Assembly (NCBI GenBank): GCA_900142905.1
Contig: FSRV01000001.1
Location: 2,294,001-2,358,000, forward strand
DNA: 64,000 nt
Direction: 5' to 3'
DNA from: Burkholderia sp. GAS332
GTDB taxonomy: Bacteria > Pseudomonadota > Gammaproteobacteria > Burkholderiales > Burkholderiaceae
The notes under the pieces were generated by a model. The model worked only from the letters and a program-made list of their open reading frames with translations, ran no database searches and was not told where the DNA came from. The stretch's first letter is position 1; every line of letters starts with the position of its first letter. This document shows, one piece after another, positions 24,417 through 34,564 of the stretch. A program made the position numbers and the translations under genes.

Positions 24417-25711
24417 AATACGTCGATGAGTTTCGCGATCCACACAAAGCGAAAACGCTGGAAAGGGAAATCCGCGTGCTGGTGTCCCGCATCGAGCGCG
24501 CCAAACAACGGCCGCTGCAAATCATGGAAGTGTGTGGCGGCCATACCCATACGATTTTCCGCTACGGCATCCAGCAATTGCTGCCCGATACGGTGGAGTT
24601 CGTGCACGGCCCAGGTTGCCCGGTGTGCGTGCTGCCGATGGGCCGCGTCGACGATTGCGTCGCGTTGGCCGAACGTCCGGAGGTGATATTCACGACCTTC
24701 GGCGACGCGATGCGTGTACCGGGTTCGAAAAAGAGTCTGCTGAAAGCGAAAGCCGACGGCGCCGACGTGCGCATGGTCTATTCACCGCTCGACGCATTGA
24801 AGCTCGCGCAACTGAATCCTGACCGGGAGGTGATCTTCTTCGGTCTCGGTTTCGAGACGACCATGCCCAGCACGGCGATGACGGTTCTGCAGGCGCACGC
24901 GCAAAAGATCCACAATTTCTCGCTGTTCTGCAATCACATCACGATCATCCCGACTATCAAGGCGATTCTCGATTCGCCCGACTTGCATCTCGACGGCTTT
25001 CTCGGTCCGGGGCACGTCAGCATGGTGATCGGCACACGACCCTATGATTTCATCGCACGGCACTATCGCAAGCCGATTACGGTGGCAGGATTCGAGCCGC
25101 TTGATATATTGCAATCGATGTGGATGGTATTGCGGCAGATCGCCGATGGGCGCTGTGAAGTGGAGAACCAGTATGGCCGGGTCGTGACAGAGGATGGCAA
25201 TGCGCAGGCCTTGTCGGCGGTGACGCGCGTGTTCGAGACGCGCGAGTTCTTCGAATGGCGCGGATTGGGTTCGATCGATCACTCGGGGGTCAGGGTCCGT
25301 GAGGCGTTCGCCGCGTTCGACGCGGAGCGCAAGTTCGATGTGCCGAACCTGAAGATCGCCGACCCGAAAGCGTGCCAATGTGGCGAGGTGCTGAAGGGCG
25401 TGATCAAGCCGCACCAATGCAAGGTGTTCGGCACCGCCTGCACGCCGGAGTCGCCGCTCGGCTCCCTGATGGTGTCGAGCGAAGGTGCGTGCGCGGCTTA
25501 CTACAACTATGGACGTATCGATACGTCGCGAATCGATGAGCGGCGTGTTGCACGGCAAAGCGTGAAATCAGCGGATGGGGTGGCTCCGGCGTGCCTTGGC
25601 GCCAGCGGCGTGAATGTTGCAACTGAGCTTGAACCTGAGATTGAACCTGAGCGTGCGCCTGGCCTGATGGACGATGCGATCGCTACGACGGCTGCACGAG
25701 GCGTCTTATGA
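24413..25711 (+). CDS. hypD: Hydrogenase formation protein HypD
   Basis: 432 residues; most HypD proteins have about 370-380. The conserved core has MEVCGGHTHTIFRYG, HGPGCPVCVLP, a GFETTMPSTA helix, FLGPGHVSMVIG and the [4Fe-4S] cysteines in KACQCGEVLKG, KPHQCKVFG and TACTPESPLG. HypD, with HypC, reduces and assembles Fe(CN)2CO. The extra length is a C-terminal tail after YYNYGRID that is rich in Ala/Glu/Pro and probably disordered. The start overlaps the SIS gene and the stop overlaps a small ORF. Confidence 0.96.
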   Translation: MKYVDEFRDPHKAKTLEREIRVLVSRIERAKQRPLQIMEVCGGHTHTIFRYGIQQLLPDTVEFVHGPGCPVCVLPMGRVDDCVALAERPEVIFTTFGDAMRVPGSKKSLLKAKADGADVRMVYSPLDALKLAQLNPDREVIFFGLGFETTMPSTAMTVLQAHAQKIHNFSLFCNHITIIPTIKAILDSPDLHLDGFLGPGHVSMVIGTRPYDFIARHYRKPITVAGFEPLDILQSMWMVLRQIADGRCEVENQYGRVVTEDGNAQALSAVTRVFETREFFEWRGLGSIDHSGVRVREAFAAFDAERKFDVPNLKIADPKACQCGEVLKGVIKPHQCKVFGTACTPESPLGSLMVSSEGACAAYYNYGRIDTSRIDERRVARQSVKSADGVAPACLGASGVNVATELEPEIEPERAPGLMDDAIATTAARGVL

Positions 25712-25809
25712 AAGGGCAACTGTCCACTCCAATTCGACCGGGCGAACCTCAGCGCATGGTCTTCTCTGCCGATGCAGCTTGTGCGTCGACCACGCGAGGC
25801 CATCTGTGA
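25708..25809 (+). CDS. Possible 33-residue ORF bridging hypD and hypE
   Basis: ATG at 25708 overlaps the hypD stop (ATGA). The TGA at 25807-25809 overlaps the hypE start (GTGA). It encodes MKGQLSTPIRPGEPQRMVF and a short tail ending TTRGHL. No family is recognised. Translation of this frame would keep ribosomes moving between hypD and hypE, so it may matter for coupling even if the peptide has no function. It may also be chance in GC-rich DNA. Confidence 0.35.
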   Translation: MKGQLSTPIRPGEPQRMVFSADAACASTTRGHL

Positions 25810-26888
25810 ACGACCGGGCGTCTGATCCTCTGCAGCGCACGGCACGCCGTCGCGTACACGACGTTTCCGTTAACTTGGCGCATGGCAGCGGCGGCCGCGC
25901 GATGCGCGATCTGATTGAAGACGTTTTTGTTTCGACCTTTGACAATCCCACGCTTGCCGCGATGGAGGATCAGGCCGTGTTCGCGCTTGCCGATCTCGCC
26001 ACGCATGGGGACCGGCTCGCGTTTACGACCGATAGCTACGTAGTCGATCCGCTGGTTTTTCCAGGCGGCGACATTGGCACGTTGGCCGTATCGGGCACGG
26101 TCAACGATCTCGCGGTATGCGGCGCGACGCCCTTATATCTCTCGTGCGCGGTAGTGATCGAAGAGGGTCTTGCCGTCGATATCCTGCGGCGTGTCGCCGC
26201 GAGCATGCAACGAGTCGCGCTCGAAGCGGGCGTCGCGATCGTGACGGGCGATACCAAGGTGGTCGAGCGCGGCTGTGCGGACAAACTGTTTATCAACACC
26301 GCCGGCATCGGCGTGGTACGCCGTGACGTGTCGATTTCGGCTCGTAATGCGCGTCCTGGCGACGTTGTGATTGTGAACGGCTATCTCGGCGATCACGGCG
26401 CGGCGATTCTGGTCGCGCGTCAGCAACTGGCACTGGAAGCGGATGTGGAAAGCGATTGTTGTCCGCTCAACAGCCTGATCGCTGCAATGCTCGACGCATG
26501 TCCACAGATTCATTGCTTGCGCGATGCGACACGCGGTGGCGTCGCGACTGTGTTGAACGAGTTCGCGCAGAGTTCGAACGTGACGATACGGGTGCGTGAG
26601 GCTGACCTGCCGTTGCGCGAGCAGGTCAAGGGCGCGTGCGAGATCCTCGGCCTCGATCCGCTGTATCTGGCCAACGAAGGCAAGTTGGTGGCCGTCGTGC
26701 CTGCCGATGCCGCCGAGCGGGTGCTCGCAGCCATGCGCGCACATCCAGCGGGGCGTGAGGCAGCGGCTATCGGTACGGTGGAAATGGGCGAGGTGGGCGA
26801 CGTGGGTCTCGTCGTCATGCAGACCGCGTTCGGCGGGCAGCGTATCGTCGACATGCTGGTAGGCGAGCAACTGCCGCGCATCTGCTGA
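25806..26888 (+). CDS. hypE: Hydrogenase expression/formation protein HypE
   Basis: 360 residues from GTG 25806. An AIRS/PurM-like ATP-binding protein: HGSGGRAMRDLI near the start, TTDSYVVDPLVFPGGDIGTLAVSG, then DATRGGVATVLNE. It ends with the invariant PRIC, whose C-terminal Cys is carbamoylated by HypF and dehydrated to thiocyanate. Full length for the family. The upstream start is not clear because the frame is open back to 25674, but family similarity begins only at VNLAHGSGG, so the GTG is reasonable. Confidence 0.95.
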   Translation: MNDRASDPLQRTARRRVHDVSVNLAHGSGGRAMRDLIEDVFVSTFDNPTLAAMEDQAVFALADLATHGDRLAFTTDSYVVDPLVFPGGDIGTLAVSGTVNDLAVCGATPLYLSCAVVIEEGLAVDILRRVAASMQRVALEAGVAIVTGDTKVVERGCADKLFINTAGIGVVRRDVSISARNARPGDVVIVNGYLGDHGAAILVARQQLALEADVESDCCPLNSLIAAMLDACPQIHCLRDATRGGVATVLNEFAQSSNVTIRVREADLPLREQVKGACEILGLDPLYLANEGKLVAVVPADAAERVLAAMRAHPAGREAAAIGTVEMGEVGDVGLVVMQTAFGGQRIVDMLVGEQLPRIC

Positions 26889-26906
26889 CTGCTGGAGGAG
26901 CGCGCG

Positions 26907-27235
26907 ATGCACGAGTTGAGTATTGCCAACAGCGTCGTCGAGATATGTGCGGAACAAGCCAACGGCGCACGCGTGCGAAGCGTGACGCTCGAGATTGGGC
27001 AATTGTCGGCGGTGATGCCGGATGCCATCCGGTTTTGCTTCGACGTGTGCGCGAAGGATACGGCGGTGGAGGGCGCGACCCTGGAGATCATTGAAGTGCC
27101 AGGGCAGGCACGTTGCCTTGCGTGTGGCGAGACACTCGATATCGACGTGCCGTATGGGCAGTGCGAATGCGGAAGCGAAGACCTCGAACTGATTTCAGGG
27201 CAGCAGTTGAAGATCCGGCAGATGGAGGTGGTGTG

Positions 27236-27236
<1 letters not shown>
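26907..27236 (+). CDS. hypA: Nickel metallochaperone HypA
   Basis: 109 residues, begins [14 protein letters not shown]; His2 is the invariant nickel ligand. The zinc site is two Cys pairs, CLAC and CECG, at about residues 71-74 and 87-90. GGAGG precedes the ATG. HypA delivers nickel from HypB to the large subunit. The stop codon overlaps the hypB ATG (TGATG). Confidence 0.96.
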
Positions 27237-28330
<1,094 letters not shown>

Positions 28331-28397
28331 CGTTATATGCCTGCGCGGCGCTTTCTGTCTGTGCTTTTGTGGCGTCGGCCTTTTCATGATCTATTTG

Positions 28398-29097
28398 CCT
28401 GCTCGGCGCTTTGTCTGTGCACCTGCGGCGTGGGCCTTTCCTTGAATTGATATTGGTCTATTAGCGTTGCCCCTGTGCGGGGCGGCACCTACTTTTCTTT
28501 GCCGGCCGCAAAGAAAAGTAGGCAAAAGAAAGCGGCTAGAAGCCCCTGCTAAGCGGGTCCCCCGCACAGCCACGGTAGTGGTGCATCTGGAATCTGTGCC
28601 TTCGCACATTCAGCGCAAGTGACAAGGCAGTCATACTTCCGGCGGCGCTGCGCGCGCCGAACGGTACTTCTTAAAACCGGCTGCTGCGGTTTTGCTCTCG
28701 CACTTTTGACTGGCACCCCGACCGCTTGTGGAACTCGCCTTCTAGATGTTTGAGCGCCTCGCCGAGGCGAAGCCGATGCCCCCACCACACCCAAACGAAG
28801 CCCCTGGTTTCCCATGCAGACCCATCCGCGACGCACGCCGTGCGGAGTGGGAGCTGATGAGTGCTTTGTCACTACCGCCGAAGGTGCGAGGGCACGGATT
28901 CCAGATGCACCACTACCGCGACTGTGCGGGGGACCCGCTTAGCAGGGGCTTCGAGCCGCTTTCTTTTGCCTATCTTTTCTTTGCGGCGGCAAAGAAAAGT
29001 AGGTGTGCCCCGCACAGGGGCAACGCTAATAAACCAATATCAAATCAAGGAAAGGCCAACGCCGCAGGCACACAGACAAAAAGCGCCGCGCAGGCAA
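28398..29097. repeat. About 700-bp inverted repeat element between hypB and the porin gene
   Basis: Left arm 28398-28636 and right arm 28853-29097 are near-perfect reverse complements, about 240 bp each, around a 216-bp centre. The outer half of each arm is the extragenic repeat also found at 6457-6630 and 9695-9843 (GCGCGGCGCTT subunits, GCCCCTGTGCGGGGC hairpin, CTACTTTTCTTTGC). The inner half is a further about 130 bp (GCCCCTGCTAAGCGGG, GTGGTGCATCTGGAATCTG). The centre has an open minus frame without recognisable family. The whole 771-bp gap from 28331 to 29101 holds no clear gene. It could be a MITE-like element. Confidence 0.8.
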
Positions 29098-29101
29098 AAA
29101 A

Positions 29102-30304
29102 TCAGAACTTGTGCCGTAGCCCAATCCGCACCACAGCCTGCTTATCATCCGCCGACGCAGACGGCCCATTAATAGCAGCTACGGCCTGCTTGCCCGTCGA
29201 GTCGATCCCAGAGGCCTTCTGATAAACCCCAATCAGATAAACATCAGTCCGCTTGGAAACAAAATAATCGATCCCTGACGCAACCTGCTGATAAGTCGCC
29301 CCCGTCATCCCCTTAACCGAACTTCCCTTCGTATAGTCATACGCCACACCACACAGCAAATCAGGCGTGATCTGATACTTGAAGTTCACCTCCGCATTAT
29401 TCAACGTTGCGTTGCCGCTCAACCCAGCCGGATTCGGCCCCGAAGAAAGATCCCCAAGATCGCGAAAACTCGTATTCGAATAAGTCGCACCGAACGTCGC
29501 CGCACCGAAAAGATAAGACGCCCCAGCACCAATCACATGCAGCGACTTCGCCGACGCATACCCCGAATAAACCGGTGACGCCATATTGCTCCCCGGCACG
29601 CCGTTCACAGTAGCCGCAGGACTCCCCGTACTGCCGAAGAACGACGTATTCGGATTAGCGACGTCAAGATACCCCACACCAAGCGCCAACGGCCCATTCA
29701 CATACCCTGCCGACACCGACCAGATCCGGTTGCGCGAAAAATCACCCGCGACGCCGCCCAGGCTGTACATGCCTTCCACCGTCAAACCACCATACGTGTT
29801 GCTGGTGAACTTGACCGCGTTGTTCGTCGAGTTCGTATTATTGATGTTGTCGAGATCGCCAGGATGCGCCGCCATATAGCCACCCCATTGATCACCCACC
29901 TCAAACGGGCCAAGAATATCGACGTTCGTGTCGTACTGACGGCCGAGTGTCACCGTGCCGAACGGACCCGACAAACCCACCCAGGCCTTCTTGCCAAACA
30001 GCAGCCCCCCTTGGCCAAGCTTGCCGGTGCTGGCGTCGAAGCCGTTCTCCAGCATAAAGATCGCTTTCAAGCCACCGCCAAGGTCCTCCGTGCCGCGCAT
30101 GCCCCAGCGGCTTTGCTGCATCACGCCGCTCAGCAGGCGAACCGCGCTGTGGCCCGAGATGCTGCCATTTGCGTTGGCCGTCGCCGCATTGCTCGTATAA
30201 CTCACACCTTCATCGATAATGCCGTATAGCGTGACGGCACTCTGTGCATGCACCACGGCCGGAAAGGTAGCGGCGAGGCTGACTGCCAGTAGCGTTTTTT
30301 TCAT
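29102..30304 (-). CDS. Outer-membrane porin (Gram-negative, Burkholderia OpcP/Omp38 type)
   Basis: 400 residues with a signal peptide (MKKTLLAVSLAATFPAVVHA, cleavage before QSAVTLYG). The mature protein begins as in Burkholderia general porins and ends with the phenylalanine of the beta-barrel assembly signal (RIGLRHKF). A 16-strand trimeric barrel is expected, with YDTNVDILGPFEVGDQWGG-like loops. Such porins take up small hydrophilic solutes. The gene stands alone and faces the hydrogenase operon. Confidence 0.93.
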   Translation of the reverse strand: MKKTLLAVSLAATFPAVVHAQSAVTLYGIIDEGVSYTSNAATANANGSISGHSAVRLLSGVMQQSRWGMRGTEDLGGGLKAIFMLENGFDASTGKLGQGGLLFGKKAWVGLSGPFGTVTLGRQYDTNVDILGPFEVGDQWGGYMAAHPGDLDNINNTNSTNNAVKFTSNTYGGLTVEGMYSLGGVAGDFSRNRIWSVSAGYVNGPLALGVGYLDVANPNTSFFGSTGSPAATVNGVPGSNMASPVYSGYASAKSLHVIGAGASYLFGAATFGATYSNTSFRDLGDLSSGPNPAGLSGNATLNNAEVNFKYQITPDLLCGVAYDYTKGSSVKGMTGATYQQVASGIDYFVSKRTDVYLIGVYQKASGIDSTGKQAVAAINGPSASADDKQAVVRIGLRHKF

Positions 30305-30440
30305 GTGGTCTGACGCCCAAGTTAGAGAAAGTGCGAAAAGTGACGGACGTGCTCGCTCCCGCGAGCCACGCGTTGCTTGCCTGCAAGCAGCCGGCGGCAA
30401 AACCGGCTACTGGAAGAACCTCGGAGTAAGTGAGCGGTGT

Positions 30441-31904
30441 TTAACGGCGCCCGGTGATGATCGGCGGCCGTAGGGTGCCGTGTGCCGCGGCGCTCTCATA
30501 GGCGTGGCCGAATTGCAGCAGACCCCAGTCGTCGCGAAAGCGTCCGGCGATCTGCAAGCCGATCGGCAAGCCCGATGTGCTAAAGCCGCACGGCAACGCG
30601 AGCACCGGCGATTCGGTAGAGGACAGATACCAGCAGATCCGCATCCAGTCGATGTACGAGTCGTAACGCTCGCCCATGAATTCAGCGGGCCAGCGCAAGT
30701 CGGCATCGAAGGGCAGCATCTGCGTGGCGGGCAGCACGTAATACGCGTAGTTGTCCATGAAGCGGCGCATGCGCTCGAACAAGGCCGTCTTGCGCACGAA
30801 CATATCGCCCAGATCCGCAGCGGATAGCGAACGATGCAAGCGGCACTCCGCTTCGATTTCCGGCTTCAATTGGGCGCGTGCATCGGCATCGAAGCGATCG
30901 ACCAGGCTGCCGATCATCCACGCACGCTCGATGCGGAACACGTCCTCCGCGTCGCCGAGGTCGGGGTCGGCGAATTCCACTTCGCAACCCATCGCCTCGA
31001 ATACCGCGGCCTGGGCCTGCACGGCACGCTGAATCTCGGGATCGACCGCAAGACCGGCGAGCTGGACCGACATGGCGATACGTGTGCCGCGAAAGTCGCG
31101 TTGCAGCGGTTGTGCGAAGCGCGAGCCCGGTTCGCTGATTTCGGTTGCGGTTTCGCCGGAGGGACCGGATATCGCGCTAAGCAGCAAGGCGGTGTCGGCG
31201 ACGTCGCGCGCCATCGGCCCATCTACGCCGAGCGTCGCCCAGCCGTTCAAATCCGGCGCGCGCGGTACGCGCCCTGGCGACGGACGTAAGCCGACCACCG
31301 CATTCCAGGCGGCGGGATTACGCAGCGAACCACCCATGTCGCTGCCGCAAGCAAGCGGATTCATCCCGCACGCAACGGAGGCCGCCGCGCCGCCGCTGCT
31401 GCCGCCGGCCGATTTGCTCAGGTCCCACGGATTGCGTGTGACGCCAAACACCTCGTTGAACGTGTGCGAACCGGCGCCGAATTCAGGGGTGTTCGATTTG
31501 CCGATCATCAACGCACCCGCGGCATCGCAGCGACGCGCGATCAGCGCGCTGTCCGAGGGGACGTGATGCTCGAAAGTTTTCGAGCCGAATGTGGTGCGCA
31601 CGCCGCGCGTCGCGGTCAGGTCCTTCTGCGAAACGGGCAAGCCATGCAGCGGACCTTGCCAGACGTCGCGCGCCCATAACGTGTCGATCTCGGCGGCACG
31701 GCTCCTCAAGATGGATTCGTCGGCGATCGTCACCAGGGCGTTGACCTGCGGGTTCACGGCCTCGATGCGTGAGAGGTGCGCATTCAGAATTTCGACGGCG
31801 CTCACTTCCCGCTTGCGCTGAAGATCGAGCAGTGTGCGGGCGGAGAGGTCGCAGAGTGCGCTGCTGGCGGCGAGCGGTGCATCGGCATGAAGAGTGTCTG
31901 ACAT
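30441..31904 (-). CDS. Amidase signature family enzyme
   Basis: 487 residues from ATG 31904 (an in-frame GTG at 31937 is an alternative). The Ser-Ser-Lys triad is visible: Lys in LPVSQKDLTATRG, the Gly/Ser-rich loop SAGGSSGGAAASVACG and the second Ser in GSDMGGSLRNPAAW. The C terminus has TGLQIAGRFRDDW-type residues of the family. It hydrolyses an amide, but the substrate is unknown; an indole or aryl amide is plausible given the neighbouring auxin genes. It lies in an operon with an MHS transporter upstream, divergent from a LysR gene. Confidence 0.88.
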   Translation of the reverse strand: MSDTLHADAPLAASSALCDLSARTLLDLQRKREVSAVEILNAHLSRIEAVNPQVNALVTIADESILRSRAAEIDTLWARDVWQGPLHGLPVSQKDLTATRGVRTTFGSKTFEHHVPSDSALIARRCDAAGALMIGKSNTPEFGAGSHTFNEVFGVTRNPWDLSKSAGGSSGGAAASVACGMNPLACGSDMGGSLRNPAAWNAVVGLRPSPGRVPRAPDLNGWATLGVDGPMARDVADTALLLSAISGPSGETATEISEPGSRFAQPLQRDFRGTRIAMSVQLAGLAVDPEIQRAVQAQAAVFEAMGCEVEFADPDLGDAEDVFRIERAWMIGSLVDRFDADARAQLKPEIEAECRLHRSLSAADLGDMFVRKTALFERMRRFMDNYAYYVLPATQMLPFDADLRWPAEFMGERYDSYIDWMRICWYLSSTESPVLALPCGFSTSGLPIGLQIAGRFRDDWGLLQFGHAYESAAAHGTLRPPIITGRR

Positions 31905-31949
31905 GAGAATTTCGCGGGATTGGAGAGTGAATGACACGTGTGCGGGGGC

Positions 31950-33263
31950 CTAGATGTCTTGACGTGTGCGGTCGACCACGAATAGCAGCGCGACCAGCGA
32001 GAGCACGCCGCAGACGATCACGTACCATGCGGGCGCGGCGGGGTTGCCGGTCGCCTGAATCAGCCACGTCACGATGAATTGCGCAAAGCCGCCGAAGATC
32101 GACACGCCTGCTGCGTACGCAAGCGACAGCCCCGTTGCGCGCGTGCTGCGTGGGAACATCTCCGGCAGCATCGCGCCGTTCGCGCCTGCGTTGACGGAGT
32201 GCAGCGCGGCGAGTGCGCAGACCACCAGATACAAGGTGCTGATCGAAGGCGAATGCTGGATGAGATAGAACCCCGGCAGAATGAGCACGGTCAGAAGCAC
32301 GCGCGAGATGAAGGCGACGCGTTTGCGGCCGTACGTGTCGGACCAGATGCCACCCACCGGCGACATCACCAGCATCACTGCGCCCGCGAGAATTCCGCAC
32401 CAGAGGGCGGCATCCATCGGCAGATGCAGTACCTTGATCGCATACGTCGACATGTAATAGATCACGATGAAATGCGCCGACGTGCCGCCGACTACCAGAA
32501 AAAGCGCGACCAGGACGTGGCGCCAGTCGCGTTGCAGGACAGTTTTCAGCACGCCGGCCGAGTTGCGCGCGGAATCGGCAGGCACATCCGTTTCGCCACC
32601 CAGACGCGAGCGCAGATAAAGCCCGAGAGGCGCGATCAGCACGCCTGCAAGAAACGGAATGCGCCATCCCCAGGCTTCAAGCGAAGCCTTGTCGAGGAAG
32701 TGCGACAGCAGGAAACCGACTAGCGAGCCAGCCAGCGCCGCCGCGCCCTGGCTCGCGAACTGCCAGCTCGTGATGTAGCCGCGTCGCGTGGAAGAGGCGC
32801 GTTCCGCGAGCAGGGTGGTCGCGACGCCGACTTCGCCGCCAGCGGAAAAGCCTTGCAGCAAACGCGCGGCGACGATCGCGAGCGGCGCCGCGATGCCGAT
32901 TTGTGCATACGTGGGCATTACGCCGATGAGGCCGGTGCCGACCGCCATCGTCACGAGCGTGAGATTCATCGCGGCGAGGCGGCCGAAGCGGTCTGCCAGC
33001 ACCCCGAACAGCACACCGCCGAGCGGCCGTGCGATGAAGCCGATACCGAACGTGCCGACGGAGAGTAAGAGTTGCTGCTGCGACGAAGCGACCGGGAAGA
33101 ACAGCTTGCCGAGCAGCACGGCAAAGAAGCTGTAGACGGTGAGATCGAAGAATTCGAATGCGTTGCCGATCGTCGTTGCAATGATCAGCCCGCGGGTCGA
33201 AGCGCCATGCCTCGCGCTTTGACTAACATCGTGCAGCGAAGAACTGACTGAAGGTGACTTCAT
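31950..33263 (-). CDS. MHS-family major facilitator transporter
   Basis: 437 residues, 12 predicted spans. The start has GNAFEFFDLTVYSFFAVLLGKLFFP, followed by FIARPLGGVLFGVLADRFGR, the MHS-type motif A. Metabolite:H+ symporters of this family import organic acids. The gene is upstream of the amidase, same strand, and likely brings in the amidase substrate or its product. The promoter region holds an LTTR-type operator. Confidence 0.9.
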   Translation of the reverse strand: MKSPSVSSSLHDVSQSARHGASTRGLIIATTIGNAFEFFDLTVYSFFAVLLGKLFFPVASSQQQLLLSVGTFGIGFIARPLGGVLFGVLADRFGRLAAMNLTLVTMAVGTGLIGVMPTYAQIGIAAPLAIVAARLLQGFSAGGEVGVATTLLAERASSTRRGYITSWQFASQGAAALAGSLVGFLLSHFLDKASLEAWGWRIPFLAGVLIAPLGLYLRSRLGGETDVPADSARNSAGVLKTVLQRDWRHVLVALFLVVGGTSAHFIVIYYMSTYAIKVLHLPMDAALWCGILAGAVMLVMSPVGGIWSDTYGRKRVAFISRVLLTVLILPGFYLIQHSPSISTLYLVVCALAALHSVNAGANGAMLPEMFPRSTRATGLSLAYAAGVSIFGGFAQFIVTWLIQATGNPAAPAWYVIVCGVLSLVALLFVVDRTRQDI

Positions 33264-33587
33264 GAACGGGATTCCTCTGGGGGTGAATCAATCCGTGATG
33301 CTTCGGTATCGTTTCGAGAGCGCGTGGCTCGCGCGGTGCGGCTTCAATGACGACGACAGGAAAAGTCTAGGGAGTCAAAAAAGCGTTCTGAATTTGCTTT
33401 TTCTTATTGTGATAACGCTGGGTTATCGCACCCGGCCCGGGTTGGGATTGGCGCTGCCGCGGGCAATGGGTATTTGGGAGCATGGCCGGGGTTTTTCTCC
33501 CGGTGTACCATCGATTTCAAGCCGTCAGCCCTGCCTGACGCCGACCGTGGTCCCTCTTTCTCTAACCGTTTAACCGACCGCTCACCC
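33264..33587. other. Divergent promoter region between the MHS transporter and LysR gene
   Basis: 324 bp with an AT-rich stretch at about 33370-33415 and the inverted repeat described at 33411-33427. No gene is evident. The last 100 bp before the LysR GTG contain no clear ribosome-binding site. Confidence 0.5.
33411..33427. promoter_or_regulatory. LTTR-type operator
   Basis: Perfect inverted repeat GATAAC-N5-GTTATC, containing the T-N11-A core of LysR-family boxes. It lies between the divergent transporter/amidase operon and the LysR gene, at the place expected for the regulator's recognition site. Confidence 0.5.
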
Positions 33588-34520
33588 GTGAAATACAACC
33601 AGTTGCGCGCTTTAGTGGCGATTGCCCAGCACGGCAGCATTCGCGCCGCGGCCAAAACGGTATGTTTGTCCCAGCCCGCGTTGACCAAGGCGATTCGTGA
33701 GCTTGAACAGGAGTTGGGCGTGCCATTGGTGTCACGCAGCGCGCGCGGCGCGCAACTCACGCAGTTCGGCCAGGCCGTGTGCGCGCGTGCGAAGCTTATC
33801 CTCGCGGAGATGCAGCATGCGAAGGACGATGTGATCCAGTTGTCCGGTCAGGCGGGCGGCACCGTCTCGTGTGCGGTCACACCGCTGGTGTCGCTGAAGT
33901 TTCTGTCGCGCGCGATTCACTCGTTCCGGCAGCGTATGCCGAAGACGCGACTCTCGGTTCAGGAGGGTTTCCTGACGGCGGCGTTGGCCCGGCTGCGCGA
34001 TGGCTCGCTCGACTTTGTGATCGCGATCGTCGATGAGAAAAAGCTTGCGCCGGAATTCGTGTTCCGCTCATTGCTCGAAGGTGAGTTGATTATCTCCGCG
34101 CGCAAGGGACATCCGTTGGCCCATGCGGAATCGATTGCGGATCTGGAAGGCGCGGATTGGATGCTGAACACCACGCCGGAAAGCATCGGTCAGTCGCTCC
34201 AGGATTTCTTCGTGCGGCATGGGGCAAGCGCACCGCATGTGGTCGTGGAGTGCAGCTCGTTCAGTGCCAGCTTTTCGCTGTCGGTGAATAGCAATCTGCT
34301 GTCGTGCTGTCCGAGAAGTTTTCTGGAAACAGACTGGATTCGCGAGCGGATCGTTTCGATACCGGTGCGTGAAACATTGCCGTGCGTATCGGTCGGCATC
34401 ATCTCGCGGCGTGACGCATTGAATACGTCGGCCTGCGATTATCTGATCGACTGTTTTGTCGAAGCCGTCGCGGCTGTGCCGCAGTTTCAGTTCGATACCG
34501 ATAGTGCGGGCGTGGTTTAA
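33588..34520 (+). CDS. LysR-family transcriptional regulator
   Basis: 310 residues from a GTG at 33588. Family similarity begins VKYNQLRALVAIAQHGSIRAAAKTV. The winged HTH is followed by a PBP2-type inducer-binding domain. The open frame extends upstream to 33474 but those residues do not resemble a LysR start. It is divergent from the transporter/amidase operon, which it probably controls, and upstream of the flavin reductase gene on the opposite strand. Confidence 0.88.
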   Translation: MKYNQLRALVAIAQHGSIRAAAKTVCLSQPALTKAIRELEQELGVPLVSRSARGAQLTQFGQAVCARAKLILAEMQHAKDDVIQLSGQAGGTVSCAVTPLVSLKFLSRAIHSFRQRMPKTRLSVQEGFLTAALARLRDGSLDFVIAIVDEKKLAPEFVFRSLLEGELIISARKGHPLAHAESIADLEGADWMLNTTPESIGQSLQDFFVRHGASAPHVVVECSSFSASFSLSVNSNLLSCCPRSFLETDWIRERIVSIPVRETLPCVSVGIISRRDALNTSACDYLIDCFVEAVAAVPQFQFDTDSAGVV

Positions 34521-34564
34521 AGCGGGCCGCGCGCTGCGGCCGCTCCCAATTGCGCCAATCGCGT

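Noticed and set aside
28549..28872. Minus-strand 107-residue frame in the centre of the inverted repeat
   Set aside because: It runs into the repeat arms and has no recognisable domain. A similar frame would arise in other copies of the repeat.
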